From Typha latifolia (Eukaryota; Streptophyta; Magnoliopsida; Poales; Typhaceae), in contig CM034113.1 in assembly GCA_019914945.1 (NCBI GenBank), forward strand, positions 9,167,501 to 9,231,500: 64,000 nucleotides of DNA. The letters are read 5' to 3'. The notes beneath the pieces are model-generated. The model was given only the letters and a program-made list of their open reading frames with translations, ran no database searches and was not told where the DNA came from. A program made the translations under genes and the position numbers. This document shows, in pieces, positions 40,958-53,596 of the stretch (positions are counted from its first letter, which is position 1; every line of letters begins with the position of its first letter).

Positions 40958-42791
40958 TCATAAGATGGGTCGTACAGTCTCACCGAGATATTATAATACT
41001 GGAGAGGACCCTAATGGAAGAGGCCCAGGACGAACCGGGCCTGGCCTTCAACTGCCAAGGCCGAAGAGGCTCAAATTTCTTTTGCCCAGATAGTGATATT
41101 TAGGACTTTAAAGACATACTATGCCCAAGCAAGCAAAACATATTTAGTTCGGCAGGGCCTCTCAGCCTTGTGATCAATATACATGTAAACCTCCATTTGA
41201 AACCCATTGAGCCCCGGGGTTTTACCCGAAGGCATACCCCAAGCAGAAAACATAATTTTTTACATGATCATCTGGCGCACGAGGGCCGAGGCACTCAGCC
41301 TCCCCTTTCTCCAAAGCAGTAGGGAGAAGAGGCCAACCCAAAGCCGTATCCAAACCATTAACATTCAAATCCATGCCCCCACAAACAGTTATAAAATCTT
41401 TTTAAAACTCATTGGCAATTAACATAGGATCATCAAGCAAAACCCCATTAGCTTTATGAAGAACAAAAATATAATTATGTCTTTTTCGAATAGTAGTAGA
41501 GAGATAAAGGAAGCGAGAATTTAAATCACTATCAACAACCCATCTAAGCCTAAACTCTTGCCACCATTCGGCTTAACAGAAGCATAACGATCATACAAGG
41601 CATTAAGCAAAATAATATCAGAATCAGAGATAACACCAGATGCTCAGCAACCTCAAAAGTCAATAATTCGATCATGAATCTTAGCTCATTGAGCCTCGAG
41701 ATCCCCAAGAGTGGATTTATTCCACCGCGAGAGCTCACCTTTAGACCGACCAATTAAGCAATTGAAACTATGGATAGGATTACCGTTAGGGTGATGGCAC
41801 CAAATATCAGCCAACACCTCTCTAGAGTCTGGCATCTCAAGTCAAAACGGTCGAGGGAAAGAGATTGATCCAGGCAGGGTTAGCAAAAGCACGATATCCA
41901 AACGGATAAAAAAGGGGCCAAATCCTTATGATTATTACACCAAGTAAAACATTTTCCCTCAAAACCTAAATCTATAACCTTGTAGAATTAACAAATTGAA
42001 AGAAAGTCCTTACCTTAGTCCCGGGAGTAAAAGGTTTGAAGCTCCTCTTCTCACACACCTGAAGGTACATACATGTTGAAGTCCCATGTTACAAGCCAAG
42101 TAAGCCCCAAAACTGAAACTCCGCTCACCTGGCCAATCAGATCTTATGTTGGCGTACAGATCTGACATTAGCCAACATCTTTCTTGCTTAGACGAGATCA
42201 CCATATAGCTTGCCGAGAGACCGACTTCACCAATGGTCTTCTTCCAAATCACAAGAATTCCTCAAAAATTGCCTACAGTCGGCACACAATGAAGCTCCCC
42301 CCTCCAAACCTGTGCAACACCAAAAATGCCCTCTTAAGCCCAATGTGAGTTTCAAGCAATACTAAGTAACCTTATTCTTAGAAATGAACTCCATGCGCCT
42401 ATCTCATACAAAGTTTTTGAAAGTACCCCTATAATTCTAACAGATTACTTTGATTTTAAACATAAAAGTAACAAAGAGGAGGAAGAGATTGAGCGAAGCT
42501 AGACGCTCCATCGTTTCATCTCCCTATCAATCACCGTAAACTGTAAACCCTAAACTGTAAGCCTCGAAAATCATCGAATTCAGTGAAGCAAGCCCTTTGT
42601 TAATTCTCCCTATCCCATCCAATGGCAGAGGAATAGCATTAATTTTCTGACCAAATAGGATGCATATGTCAGACTGAAGGGTCAGAAACGTTCGAACGGG
42701 TAGATTACATATTGCTATCGTTCCTTATTTATACGCCGGCGTACGATCATTGAGAGTTTAACGGGCTTATACGAGGATGTTTTAATTATTT

Positions 42792-42822
<31 letters not shown>

Positions 42823-44588
42823 TAATATATAGTTTACTAAATATTTAATGTGAGACTAAAATAATTATATAAATATATATATACTTGGGCTATAGACGAG
42901 AGTAGTGGATCGGGCTTTCGGGCCGGGTCGGACGGACAAAGGCTTAGCTCATGCCGCCCACTACCATATTGAGTTTGGGTTGGGCCAGGTCTAAATCGGG
43001 TCCGAGCCGGGCTTAGCTCGGTTAAAATTGGGCGAGTTGAGTCGAATTTGGGCAGGTCAGACCTAATAATTATGTCTATTACTAGAGAGTTCGAAAAATT
43101 TATTATTTGAAAGGCATTCAATCGGGTTTTAATTAGGATTCTAGGCCGGATAACAGTTAAAAATAATTAGATGCTTTATAAGCATCTTATTGATAATTTT
43201 TTCTAATTGAATTAGATTTGTCCTTTACTATTCCATTGAGATTGTTAGTGTTTGATTAGGGATTCGTTTCTGCTGCCCTATTTTGTAAAACACCTATCAT
43301 AGTCCAAAAACCTTCTGCCCAGCTTTCAGCGCCAACTCGTCAACAACAAGCATATCCCTATCTATCCTCTAGGTGCCTCCGCTTACAACGGTCGGTTGCG
43401 CTGTAGATGGTGATTCTCATTAGTCGAGGGCGGCGAGGCATTTGCCTTATCACTATGTTAAATAACTCAACATGCAAAATAGACACATGAGAAGTTCTCG
43501 TATATGCAAATTGGTGTCTATTGTTCTCCTTTAGCCTAATCCAAACTGTTTTGCTAACTCACCAATATGTTTTTCGTACTTTAACACTCTCCCTTACTTT
43601 TGTGCCATGATATCTTAATAAGCTCGAAAGGTAAATTTAATTTTAAAAAATGATATAAAAAGACTTGAATTAGAAAACTAATTTTTGTATTTTATATTCT
43701 AATACTCTCCTTCATTTTTTAATTGAGATATTTTCTTAACCTAAAAAGTGGAGATTAATACGACAAGATTTAAACCAAAGTACATCTAGTTTGATACTAT
43801 GTTAATTCAAAAATTATTCTAAAAATTTAAATTATTAAATAATAATAATTTTTATATTTTATATTCTACAGTTTTGACTCTCCATTCATTCCTGACAAAC
43901 CAGGTTCAGTTTTGAGCAAACATATCATCAACCCTCAACTTTCAACAACGAACAAGGAAAGAAGTCATCTTTCCACCGAATCAAACGCAAGATCTGCCCA
44001 TTAAACTCTAAACATATGATATCCATCATCCATATGAGAGACAACAAAAATATCAATGCCCTTCTAAATCCTTGAAAGGTGGGATCTAAGAAGCTGGTTG
44101 GGAATGGATCTCCCAAGACCAAGAACTCCCCCAAACAAAGTATTCTTGAACCGGAATTACCCTCTCTAACACATTCGCCTGGATGAGCTTGGTGGTTTTT
44201 GTAAGTGCCCTTTCTCCCTCGAGCCACAGAAGCCTGTTGAGTTCGGCAGCTCCTCGCTTGGTTAGCCCGGCTCCGAAGCCATAGCTCAGGGTCGAAATAT
44301 AACGGGCAAGTTGACTAGGAGCCATTCGCAGATGGGCATAGGGAGAGACTTATTGACCAAGGTCAAGTGCTGACTTGTCAATAACGATTGGCCATAAAAG
44401 AGAAAAGCGACAGACAACTAACATGTGATCAATTTGTATTTAGAGATATTTTTGGACAATGCGAAACATACCATCGATCTAAAGCACGCAGGAAAACCGT
44501 AGATGCATGTGCAACAAAATACAAAGAAAAGAAGAAGAAGATGAAGGAAAAAAGAAGCATTGGCGCCGCGCTCGATCCGGAATAATAT
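40259..44588. other. Spacer with transposon remnants
   Basis: 3' end of TAB2, a (CT)n run at 40926-40953, a LINE remnant (listed apart), a (TA)n run at 42800-42824 and a GGGCC/GGTCGG-rich degenerate repeat at about 42890-43060. Nothing intact and coding was recognised. Confidence 0.65.
41090..42330 (-). mobile_element. Degenerate LINE fragment
   Basis: Minus-strand reading gives broken pieces of an L1-type polyprotein: an endonuclease end (KVRTFFQFVNSTR at about 42010), an internal part (LNSRFLYLSTTIRKRHNYIF type, near 41500) and the RT entry MPSGKTPG-like piece near 41230. Stops and shifts break every frame. Confidence 0.7.
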
Positions 44589-46280
44589 TCAGGCGGCAGC
44601 GTAAGGTTGATCATGATCGTTTGGGTTGAGGTGGTGTTCTGCGGGGCGCTTGGGGTTCGCATTAATGTTGTTGTTGTTCTTCGACTGATCACCGTTGCTG
44701 GTGGCGAGTTCAAGCTCCTTCTGACGGAGGAGGAGGAGCATCCGCTCGTTCTCCAGCCGGAGTCTGTCGTTTTGAAGCTTCATGCGCTCCATCTCACGCT
44801 CCTTCTTGGTGCTGAACCGGAGCCACTTGAATCTCTGCCGCTCCAACTGGAATGCCCGGCATTGGTACTCCACGCTCTGTTCCTCCAGCTCCGTCTCCTT
44901 CCTCCGCAGCCACTGCTTCATCTGACTTTGTTGCTGCTCTCCCCCCACCCCGGCGCTCATAGCCATCAACTCCCCGCTCAGTTGATGAATGGAAGTAGCC
45001 GAGACAGGCGACGACAATGACAGCGAAAGTGGGGGAGAGGCCGAAGTCGGAAACAGCAGCTGCGAGGTCCTCTTCGCCCTCTTCCCGCCACTCTCCCCGT
45101 CCACCTGCTGATCCTCTCGCTTCTGCTGCTGGTGGTGGTAGTGGTGGCGGTGCTGCTTGTTGTTGCCGACGTCATCCTGATCGTCACCGTCGTCATCGTA
45201 CTCGTCTTCATCATCGCCATCATCATCGTCATCGTCCTCACTGCTTACATCGTCATCGTCGTCATCCTCGTCCTCTTCTTTATCAGCTCCCATCGCATGC
45301 TCCATCTGATCCACGGCGACGGCGGCAGTTGCAGAAGTCGAGGGTGCTACAGGTCCGGATCCCTTCCCCGTGGCCGCCGCCTGTTCTACCCGGCTGGGCG
45401 GGTGGGCGAAGCAGGGCTGCGGATCCGGCGGCACCGAGGACGGGATAGTTGGCGCGCCGGCGTTGTGGTAGGCGCACATTTCGCGGAAGAAGAGGTGCTT
45501 TGAGTTGAGGAGCTTGCGGGCCTCTTCCTTGGCCTTAGGGGAGAGATGGTCCATGGTGTCGAGGAGGGCCTGGTTCTCCACCACTCGGCACGCCGTCCCT
45601 TTCCCCAACAGCTCGTTTACCCTCTTGTACCGCTTGTTTAAGTCGTTGAACTTGTCCTCGCACTGCTGTGGCGACACGTAGAAACCCTTCTCCATCATCG
45701 CCCTCGACACCGACTTCCACTTACCCTTCTTCTGCAGCAGCGACGCCGCCGCCCCACCTCCGCCTCCCTTCCTTCCCCTCCCCGCCGCCGACGAGGGGTG
45801 GTGCACTTGCTGCTCCCCTTCCCCGGAGGCTGCGGTACCTCCGCCGTCATCCCCGACGCAGTAGACGACTGAGATGAGGAGGCGGACCATGCTGTCCGTC
45901 CATTTCATCCTCGTCCAGGGTGACTGCGACGGCGACAAAAGCTTGGCCCCGTCGCCGCCGTCATCTCCAAATCCGGGCTCGTCCTCGGAGCTCATAGCGG
46001 GCTGTTGTTGATGCTGCTGGTGCCCTCTCTTGACTCCGTAGTGAGGGTACGAGGGTTGTTGCCTCATGGAGTGATGTTCTGGGACGAGCGGTTGGGGCGG
46101 GAAAGCTAACATGTGGTTGTGTTGGTGTTGTTGTTGTTGCTGCTGTTGCTGCTGGGGATGGTGGAGCGGCATCTCTAGCCCTAGCATTCCGGCTGAGCTC
46201 ATGCTGGTCGGTCGCATCCCTCCGGACATTCCATTGTTTCCTTCCATGCTCACTGATCTTCTTTTCTGCCCTTGCAACAA
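44589..46280 (-). CDS. Trihelix transcription factor, HRA1-like (At3g10040 type)
   Basis: Single exon, 563 residues from the first ATG; an internal ATG at 46247 (MEGNNGMSGG) is an equally good start. N-terminal region is Met/Gln/His-rich. The trihelix domain runs about 121-275: SPWTRMKWTDSMVRLLISVV, a Gly/Ser/Lys insertion, then KKGKWKSVSRAMMEKGFYV and SPQQCEDKFNDLNKRYKRVN, ending HLFFREMCAYHN. A long Asp/Glu block at about 330-375 precedes a basic KRAKR motif and a C-terminal charged coiled coil (about 465-540). In Arabidopsis HRA1 is induced by low oxygen and binds RAP2.12, damping the hypoxia response. The present protein has the same layout, but a role in oxygen signalling here is inference. 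A (GA)n tract lies about 300 bases upstream. Confidence 0.9.
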   Translation of the reverse strand: MLQGQKRRSVSMEGNNGMSGGMRPTSMSSAGMLGLEMPLHHPQQQQQQQQQHQHNHMLAFPPQPLVPEHHSMRQQPSYPHYGVKRGHQQHQQQPAMSSEDEPGFGDDGGDGAKLLSPSQSPWTRMKWTDSMVRLLISVVYCVGDDGGGTAASGEGEQQVHHPSSAAGRGRKGGGGGAAASLLQKKGKWKSVSRAMMEKGFYVSPQQCEDKFNDLNKRYKRVNELLGKGTACRVVENQALLDTMDHLSPKAKEEARKLLNSKHLFFREMCAYHNAGAPTIPSSVPPDPQPCFAHPPSRVEQAAATGKGSGPVAPSTSATAAVAVDQMEHAMGADKEEDEDDDDDDVSSEDDDDDDGDDEDEYDDDGDDQDDVGNNKQHRHHYHHQQQKREDQQVDGESGGKRAKRTSQLLFPTSASPPLSLSLSSPVSATSIHQLSGELMAMSAGVGGEQQQSQMKQWLRRKETELEEQSVEYQCRAFQLERQRFKWLRFSTKKEREMERMKLQNDRLRLENERMLLLLRQKELELATSNGDQSKNNNNINANPKRPAEHHLNPNDHDQPYAAA

Positions 46281-46574
46281 TTGAAGAAGAAAGAGGCGTA
46301 GATATTCCCCTCAGAAGATTAATGGGGATGGATGGCAGCTTAATAAGGTCATAAAAGTAAACATATCAAAACCAGGGGGAACGAACCAATTTCATTTTAT
46401 TTATTCCTTTCTGCGGTATTTTCTTCTCCTCTCCGTGGGATGGACCTGTGGTGGTGCCGCCGGTTTTTAGGTGGCAAGATGGCGGTTTTCTGTGCTTTGC
46501 TTCCTACAGAGAGATAGAGAGAGGGAGAGATACTTTAAAAAAATGGTTTCCGTCTTTGGTTTGATAGTTTCGCC

Positions 46575-46578
<4 letters not shown>

Positions 46579-46613
<35 letters not shown>
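46579..46613. repeat. (GA)n microsatellite upstream of the HRA1-like gene
   Basis: About 17 GA units, 300 bases before the start codon, likely in the leader or core promoter. Confidence 0.9.
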
Positions 46614-46615
<2 letters not shown>

Positions 46616-49428
46616 GCCAGGGCGCCTCTGAATGGTCTGCTCTCCTTGTTTGATTTATGATGACCTTGTGCTGTGGGGCCTACAAAACCACTTTTGGGTT
46701 CCATCCTAGGCCATAGAAAAACTGCTGCGGGAAACTGCCCATGGTTTTGTAACGCCAAATCCAATCCATTTGTCAAGAAGTCCACAGAATTGAGAGAAAA
46801 GCTACTTGAGCCGATTAAACTGACGTGTTCGCCTCCTCCACGTCCATGTCCATGTCCTATGTCCTCACCATCTGTAAACCTCCACTTCTTCCTTAATGCT
46901 TCTTTGGTCGACGTCGTCCCCTCGGTCCCGTACCACAGTTTACAAGTTTTCCGCGTGTGGCGTGGATCGAAACCATGGTCCTTACTCCTTAATTCAAACA
47001 CTGCACACCTTTTCATCTTTTCGAAAATAATTGGCCAACTAATAAGTTCCTCTGAAAATAAAAGGATAAGAATTAACAGTTCCGACAAAAAAAAAAAAAA
47101 AATCTTGCCACGTCAGCATCTCCATCAACTCCTCCTTTACCCTCTCACTTACCCTCTCACCGAGCGTCTCCCAGCCTCTCGCCGCCGCCTTCAACCTCCC
47201 ATTCCCGTGGCTCCCCCACCAACGGAACTCCGACATCGATCCCCACCACAATAATCTCCCTCTGCTCTCTCTCCCCGCTCACTTGGCCCCACTAATGAAG
47301 TAGTGGTAGCCGCACACGGGACACCCACCAGTCCATCACAGTGGCTCCTTCCCTATGCGCCGCGACCAGAGTCCTTTGACTCCTACTCCCCACACCGGAG
47401 AAGAATTAGGAAGCGGGTGTGTTACTCTGTTTTGAGAAAAAGAGAATTTTACATAGAAGGAATGTTACCGAGGGAATCGCTCGCTGATTTGTAATAGATT
47501 TGCCTTGCCCATATTTTGTCTAGAGCTCCACTTGTCGAGGTTCGGATTTTCTAGGTGCTTTGTGCTGATAAAGCAGACGTCGGCGAAGAAGAAACGAGGA
47601 AGATGACATCGTCGACATGTAGGGAGAGACAGAGATGCTGATGCGGCCAGCTTTGAGGAATGGACACCGTTCTTCGATTCAGTTTATAAGTCTAGGGAGG
47701 AGCTCATTTTGCCAATTCTCTTTGAAAAAGTAAAACAAATCATCTAAGGGAGAGAAAAGAAGAGGACCGGTGGCCATTCATCTCTGTCCACTTTGCAGGC
47801 AATCGGATCTTCCCATGCCTAGTAGAAGATCCGAACCCGAGAAATGATCTCTCTAACTGGTCCACCAACAGGTCTGAATTTCTGATACTCTAGGCAATGC
47901 ATTTCCTATTGCCACAGGCCACAGCACAAGTGCAAAAGCCAAATACAATATCATCTAAAATTACGTTGTTGGCGAGGTTAAGATTGGTTCTCTCTTATAT
48001 TATATATGCACCCTAAATCTGTAATCTGAATCAGCTAATGCATTTGAAAGATGGGCTTCTTAGTTTGAACATAGACCATTCTCTACCACCTAATACTGAA
48101 GGATGACAAAGAAGCAGGTTTATCAATTATCACCCCATAAGTCACCAAAAATATGTTAACAAATATGGAAGTGTGAAAATAGGCAATAGAGAAACTGCCG
48201 TGGCCCTGCCCTACAGCGCAAATCACAGACGGCGGATGATCGGTCCCGATTTACGCTTGTTGTTACATGAATCGCAGCTAGTGTCGTGGTGCCCTCATTA
48301 CATCCAACAAATTTCAATACCATACCTTGAATAACAATGATGATAATGATACCTGACAAAATGTGTACTACTTTGAAAAGAACGTAAGATATTTGCTGCT
48401 AGTAAGCTAAGTGGAAATGACTTCACACGAAATTGAATCTTGATCTAACTCGATACAGCAGGTTTTCCCATAGTCTTCCTGATGGTCTCTGCTTATGTCT
48501 TGTGCTGATAGGTTAGCGTCGATTCCAGCAAATCCCAGTGAGATGTCTTTGGGTTCCAACCTACAACCAAAAGATCATTCGCTATGGCATGACTCTCTTC
48601 ATACTGAACAATGGCTTGAAACGGAATCAAAGAGTACCAAGTTGCTTATTGATTATCGTAATATCAGGACTTCGTTTGTCACGGTCATCTTATCCTTCAC
48701 CATACAACTATTTGGAGCTTACATCAACAGTTGGCATCTCTAGTGATGACTCTCTATAGATACCTTAGAACTCGTTCTACGAACGTAAAACTCCAGTTCC
48801 TATATCAGTAGTACAAGGCACCATTAATTGAAAGAAGCGGGAGTAGGATACACGAACTTATTAGGAAAAATTGAGAGATATTTGAGTTAGACCAAACGAC
48901 ATCACCTCCGACACCATCTCATTTTGAATTTGTCTCATTTTCACCTGCTGGATTATGGTAAGAATATGACATGATGATCCCTTCGTCACATCTGTGACAA
49001 CAAGAGTGGATCCTTTACCCATTGAAGAATTGTATGGTTTGATGCTTACTGCTTACATAGGAGCAAAGAATTGAGCTCCATCAAAGTGGTTGTTGACCTC
49101 TCATTTTCTACTAGTATGGCAATACGAAAATATTCAAACAAGATGAATTATCACTCTCATGGGAGAGGACATGAACGCAGTAGTCCAAATTAACTCAAAC
49201 TCCCAATACTTTCATTTGTCACAGAGTAATGGTCAACGCCAAATATGCCAACTTTGCAATAAGGCTGAGAATGTAGCTTTAAATTGATATGGGAGGATGC
49301 TCCTTGGGCCATTCCCTCTCTCTATGGCATCCTATTGTTGTTGCCATGATCTTTTCTTTCTTCCCTCTCAATCATCATCTTCTTCGTTGACAAACTGTGC
49401 TCGTCAGTGAGGCTCATCTTTCCTCAGT

Positions 49429-49842
49429 TCAGGCATGGTCTCCCACCAACATAGGGGGTTCAGAGGTGAAAGACCTAGGTACCTCTAGTCCTCGATTTGA
49501 CCCTTCTCGGATCGCCCGCAACAACTCGGCGTTTTGTTGCATGATAGTTTGACTCAAGGTTCCCATAGTTTGGGCAAGGATAGTGGAGAAAGTATGTCCC
49601 AAAGCTTCAATGGACCTTGATAGCATCTTCATGTTTGGATCCATGTAAGAGGATGGAGGAGACAACATTGCGTGTACTTGGTCCTCTTGCCATTGGGTGC
49701 ACAATGTGTGGAGGTGTAGAGTTCCTCTCTTCCACTCGTGTGGATGTCTCCCCTTCTTCTTCACTTCTTTGAGCCGTCATAGATCTAGTGGTTGACGTAA
49801 TAGCTGATGCGTGCCAAGGAAGGCTAGCTCTGATACCAACTT
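49429..49842 (-). mobile_element. LTR retrotransposon remnant with tRNA-Met primer-binding site
   Basis: Minus-strand TGGTATCAGAGC at 49838-49827 is the standard primer site for initiator tRNA-Met. Three bases away, at 49842, an LTR terminus appears (plus strand TGTTATGG). Inward lies a gag-like frame (49764-49429; SIEALGHTFSTILAQTMGTL). The other LTR and the pol gene are not found, so it is a truncated copy. The LTR body probably extends to higher coordinates but its outer end is not clear. Confidence 0.75.
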
Positions 49843-50256
49843 GTTATGGTCACCTTTGGAGAAGATAAATTTCTATCCGATTTGATAATCTGATAGAACT
49901 CAATATGAAACTTGCGAAGGTAACTAGGATCGATCCAACCATTGGAATGATTTGAGATGATAATATGGTTTGTATTGGTCCCAGATTCGGCCATTATACA
50001 TCATCTTACCTCAAACATTCACAATGTCAACTTTAGTGCAAAACCATATAACGGGAAAGAACCATTTAAAGTCCACAATGATATATATATATATATATAT
50101 AATTTGATAATACGCAAAGTTGGACATTAAAAATTTCTACTTATTTACTCATTTTCTTCTCCACAATATGCTACATCTTCCTTATATTACCAAAATTCTT
50201 ATCTCTATAAACAAATTTACTCGTGACAATAAAGTTCATATTGAATTTCACCCATC

Positions 50257-50291
<35 letters not shown>

Positions 50292-51108
50292 GTTAAGGAT
50301 CTACATTTCCGAGCAAATCCTCCATCGCGTGTCAAGCAGAACTGGGTTGTAACCCATTTTGTTCATCTTCTAATAAGAGCATGAGTTTATTAGCCCTAAA
50401 CATTTCGTATTGTTCGTCAAGTTCTTTCCAAGTTCCACCTTCCGGTCACCAGCAATAAAGAAATGACTTCATGCTCTGCCTATCATAAACCAAAAAGTGA
50501 CTTTCTCTTTATAGTTGTCCTTCCATGTCTAGGGACCTGCTCCAATTTTTTCAAATAATGAGTTTTAATATTATGTCTCATTCATTCATTGATGATTTCA
50601 GTAGGTTCACTTGATTGTTTCCATTTTCCTACAAGTTTGATGCATAACAAGTTTTCATCTGCTTTCAGTCACATGTAGAACGTTTATTTGATAGAAAAAT
50701 TAAGTCTATTCATACTTTCACTCGTACAAAAATCATGTTGAAAATGACTAAAAATTTATTCGTGATTGGGTCACTTCTAATTTTTTTTTTTCCGTTAGAT
50801 TTATCTGCGGTCATTATCAACTCGACAATGTCTTCACTAAGCTGTTGATTTTTTCTTTTTCCTGATTCTATTTCTTTAAATCCAAGCTTAATGTGAATTC
50901 TGCACAATTGAGCTTGCAGAGGCATGTTAACACATTTAGCAAATTGATGAACAAATATCACGATTGGATTGGCATACATCAGGGATATGTATAAATGACA
51001 AGCACACATTTGGAAGAATAGGACGATGCATGTCATGAAGCAAACATCAATTCTATCTATATTAGTTTCTTTAACACAGCGGTGCCTTGTAATTTCTGTG
51101 TGCCCAAA

Positions 51109-51139
<31 letters not shown>

Positions 51140-51154
51140 CATTTAAAAAAATTT

Positions 51155-51565
51155 GTAAATAACACCCCCATTTTATAAGGTAATTAAGATTTATACCTTA
51201 TATTTTCACTATTTGTAAATTAAGTCTTCTAATTTAGTAAATATATGTATAAACACTAACATAGTAAGAATATTTTATTAAGTAGAGATATTTTATTTTT
51301 AAAATAACTAAAATATTCTTATTTTAAAAATAATTAAAATATCATTACTATGACTTAGTTGAGAATATTTTAGTAATTTTTTTAATTAGTTAACTTAACT
51401 CATAGATTTGATTAAATTTAATTAACTAATCTAATGACAGAAATTTTCTGCACATATTTACTAAATAATAGAGCTCAATTTATAAATAATAAAAATATAA
51501 ATATAAGATTTAAACTACAATTTCATAAAAAAAAAGGATGTTATATGCAAATATCCTTATTATTT
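51155..51565. mobile_element. Fold-back (snapback) MITE
   Basis: Left end TTTGTAAATAACACCCCCAT matches the right end read inverted (TTTGCATATAACATCC). Further inside, CTTATATTTTCACTATTTGT and TTTAGTAAATATATG also pair with inverted partners, and the core has CATAGTAA/TTACTATG. The whole unit can fold on itself. AT-rich, non-coding. Confidence 0.7.
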
Positions 51566-51627
51566 AATATAGTGGCGGCAATTTAAATTTAAAATAAAGT
51601 GGTGGTAACCATAATTTTTCTGCCGGT

Positions 51628-52837
51628 TAATTATATATACACCTTCTGAATTATATATAATTTTCACATAACCTCTCAATTATTTTAGGTTGCAATGTTC
51701 TTACTGAATTTCAGAAAATTTTTAATGTAACCTCTCCATTTGTTTACTGACAAAAAATTAGAAAGTCAAGTGGCAGCTATATCAAAGTACATAAGTTGCG
51801 AAATAATCTGGATGCTTTTGTTAGAGCGAAAGATAATTTTATTTTAGTCCAACAATAATGTACGGATATAGCTTCTTCCTCCATTCCCTGTTGTTATTCT
51901 TCTTCTCAGACAGCCCCACCAATCCAACTCTTAAAATATTCTCTTTTCGTTTCATTGTCGGCATTTCTCCTCTCTTTTCTTCCCTTCCAATCTTCCATCT
52001 GCGACGACAATCCTCGCCTCCAGATCCAAGGAAGTAATCTCTGCTCAATTAGTCTTAGCTGAGTTGCTAATATGTCAAATTGACTCCGCTCCAAGTTGAC
52101 ATTTTTGGAGGTTCTTTGAGAGCTTAGGTCGCAGATTTGCTTCTGGGTTTAGTTCATTCAATCCTTCTGATTCGTTTTGTTGAGAAAAAAAGTTGACCTT
52201 TGATATCTCACATTTCTCCAAGAAAAAAAAAATCAAAATTTCATGTTCGTGGCCACTTGATTTGGTCATAAAAGCAATTTGGTTTACTGGATTTTGCTAA
52301 TGCTATCTTATTTGAATTGGGATTCTTCCTAAAATTGATCTGGTTGTGGAACTGTTGAGTTATCTAAAATGCATTGAAACGTGAGGAGGGAGCAGGAGGG
52401 GGGGCCACGCCGCGTGGGACGGGGAGGCGGTGGCGAGCTAGCGGGCATTGGCGCAGACGAGGAGGCGGCGGCCCTCGGCGACGTTGGGCCGCACGCCGTA
52501 GGTCCTTGTCGTCCTTCAACCCGCCGCTGCCGTTGACTGGATCACCTCCAGCGAATAGAATGCCGCCGGTGCCCGATGCGTAGAAGGCGAGTGAAGAGAA
52601 CAGAGAAGTTAAGTTATTTGAAGGTAATTATTAATTTGTGATTTTAATTTATTTATTTTAAAAATAATAATATTATGATATATTAATTAGGGTATAATAA
52701 TTATGTGGTATATTTCGTTACTGTAGTTTGACTTTTTTTTACTTAGATTCAAAATTTGATAAGGATATTATAACCTATAAAAATTTAGAATCTTAAAAAC
52801 TACTAAGTATAATTCAGGGAGTGCATCTGTAATTAAC
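51628..52837. mobile_element. TIR element carrying a GC-rich gene-like fragment
   Basis: Left end GTTAATTATATATACACCTT and right end inverted GTTAATTACAGATGCACTCC match over about 30 bases. The interior is AT-rich except a sharp GC-rich block at about 52374-52600. On the minus strand that block reads YASGTGGILFAGGDPVNGS in one frame and TYGVRPNVAEGRRLLVCANA in another, as expected of a frameshifted captured exon. Source gene not recognised; no clear target duplication. Confidence 0.5.
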
Positions 52838-53596
52838 TATTTTCCTAGGTACTAGGCTACTAAGTAAAACGCAAAGGCGCTGCTAAGATTACTGCCTCGG
52901 AGTTCTAGGCATAGCAATATTCGGTGCCTCCGAGATGCAATCTCAGTCCCTAATGAGAAGCACCAGTTCAGTCTGCGTTCGGGGGAATCGCCGTGATTAC
53001 TGAGTGCTGTAAAACGCTTCACAACTGCAACTGTGGGAGTGCTGTTTGCCAACTGGCCCAACTATCGTGGAAGGGGACTGCAATCTTCCATACTAACCCC
53101 CTCTCAATCGTTCGTTGTTATTGTGATATGTTATTATTATTTTTTTAAGCGATGTGTTGCATTTACAATTTCTAACTCCCTTGTGTTGTTGATTTATTAA
53201 TTAAATAATAATGTTTTCTACTCAAAGACTGTCCCCCCTCCCTTTTGCACGTGCTTCTTAATCGGATGTCACCAGGAGGCGGCAAGTAAAAGACTATCAT
53301 GCGGTCAGAGGAGATTCCAGTTTGACATTATTGTTTTTATTAGACTTGGACGACGATTAAAGAAGGGAAGGAAAAGAGAGGCTGCAATACAAATCCTTTC
53401 GGGCAAAGAGTAAGAAATCTTGTTGATCGACAGAGCCCAACAGGGAGGGAGGAAGAGGAGACGTACAAGAGGTTAGGAGGAGTAGGAGTGGGGATGGGCA
53501 GATCTATTAGATAGGGAGGTAGCAGACTAGTAGCTCGGTTGCAATCGCTCGATTGAAACAAGGGAGGGTAAGATCGATTGATCGATCGAGGCAGAG

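Larger units (their letters stand above)
46281..53596. other. Long intergenic region rich in repeats
   Basis: HRA1-like promoter with (GA)n at 46579-46613, then spacer; an LTR-element remnant at 49429 onward; ATT-repeat at 50258-50290; (TA)n at 50082-50101 and 51114-51139; a fold-back MITE (51155-51565); a TIR element (51628-52837). Open frames in 46.5-48.8 kb show no family signature. Confidence 0.65.

Noticed and set aside
42890..43060. Possible gene in GGGCC-rich stretch
   Set aside because: The words GGGCC, GGTCGG and GGGTTGGG recur as in degenerate non-coding plant repeats; the minus frame has no known domain.
44607..45503. Plus-strand frames over the HRA1-like gene
   Set aside because: Antisense shadows of Asp/Glu and Gln repeats.
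46504..47254. Frames of about 190 residues on both strands
   Set aside because: They include (GA)n-derived Leu-Ser and Arg-Glu runs and show no family; probably promoter DNA of the HRA1-like gene.
48495..48759. Two overlapping plus-strand frames of 73-82 residues
   Set aside because: No recognised motif, no splice partner; could be an old retroelement scrap but not supportable.
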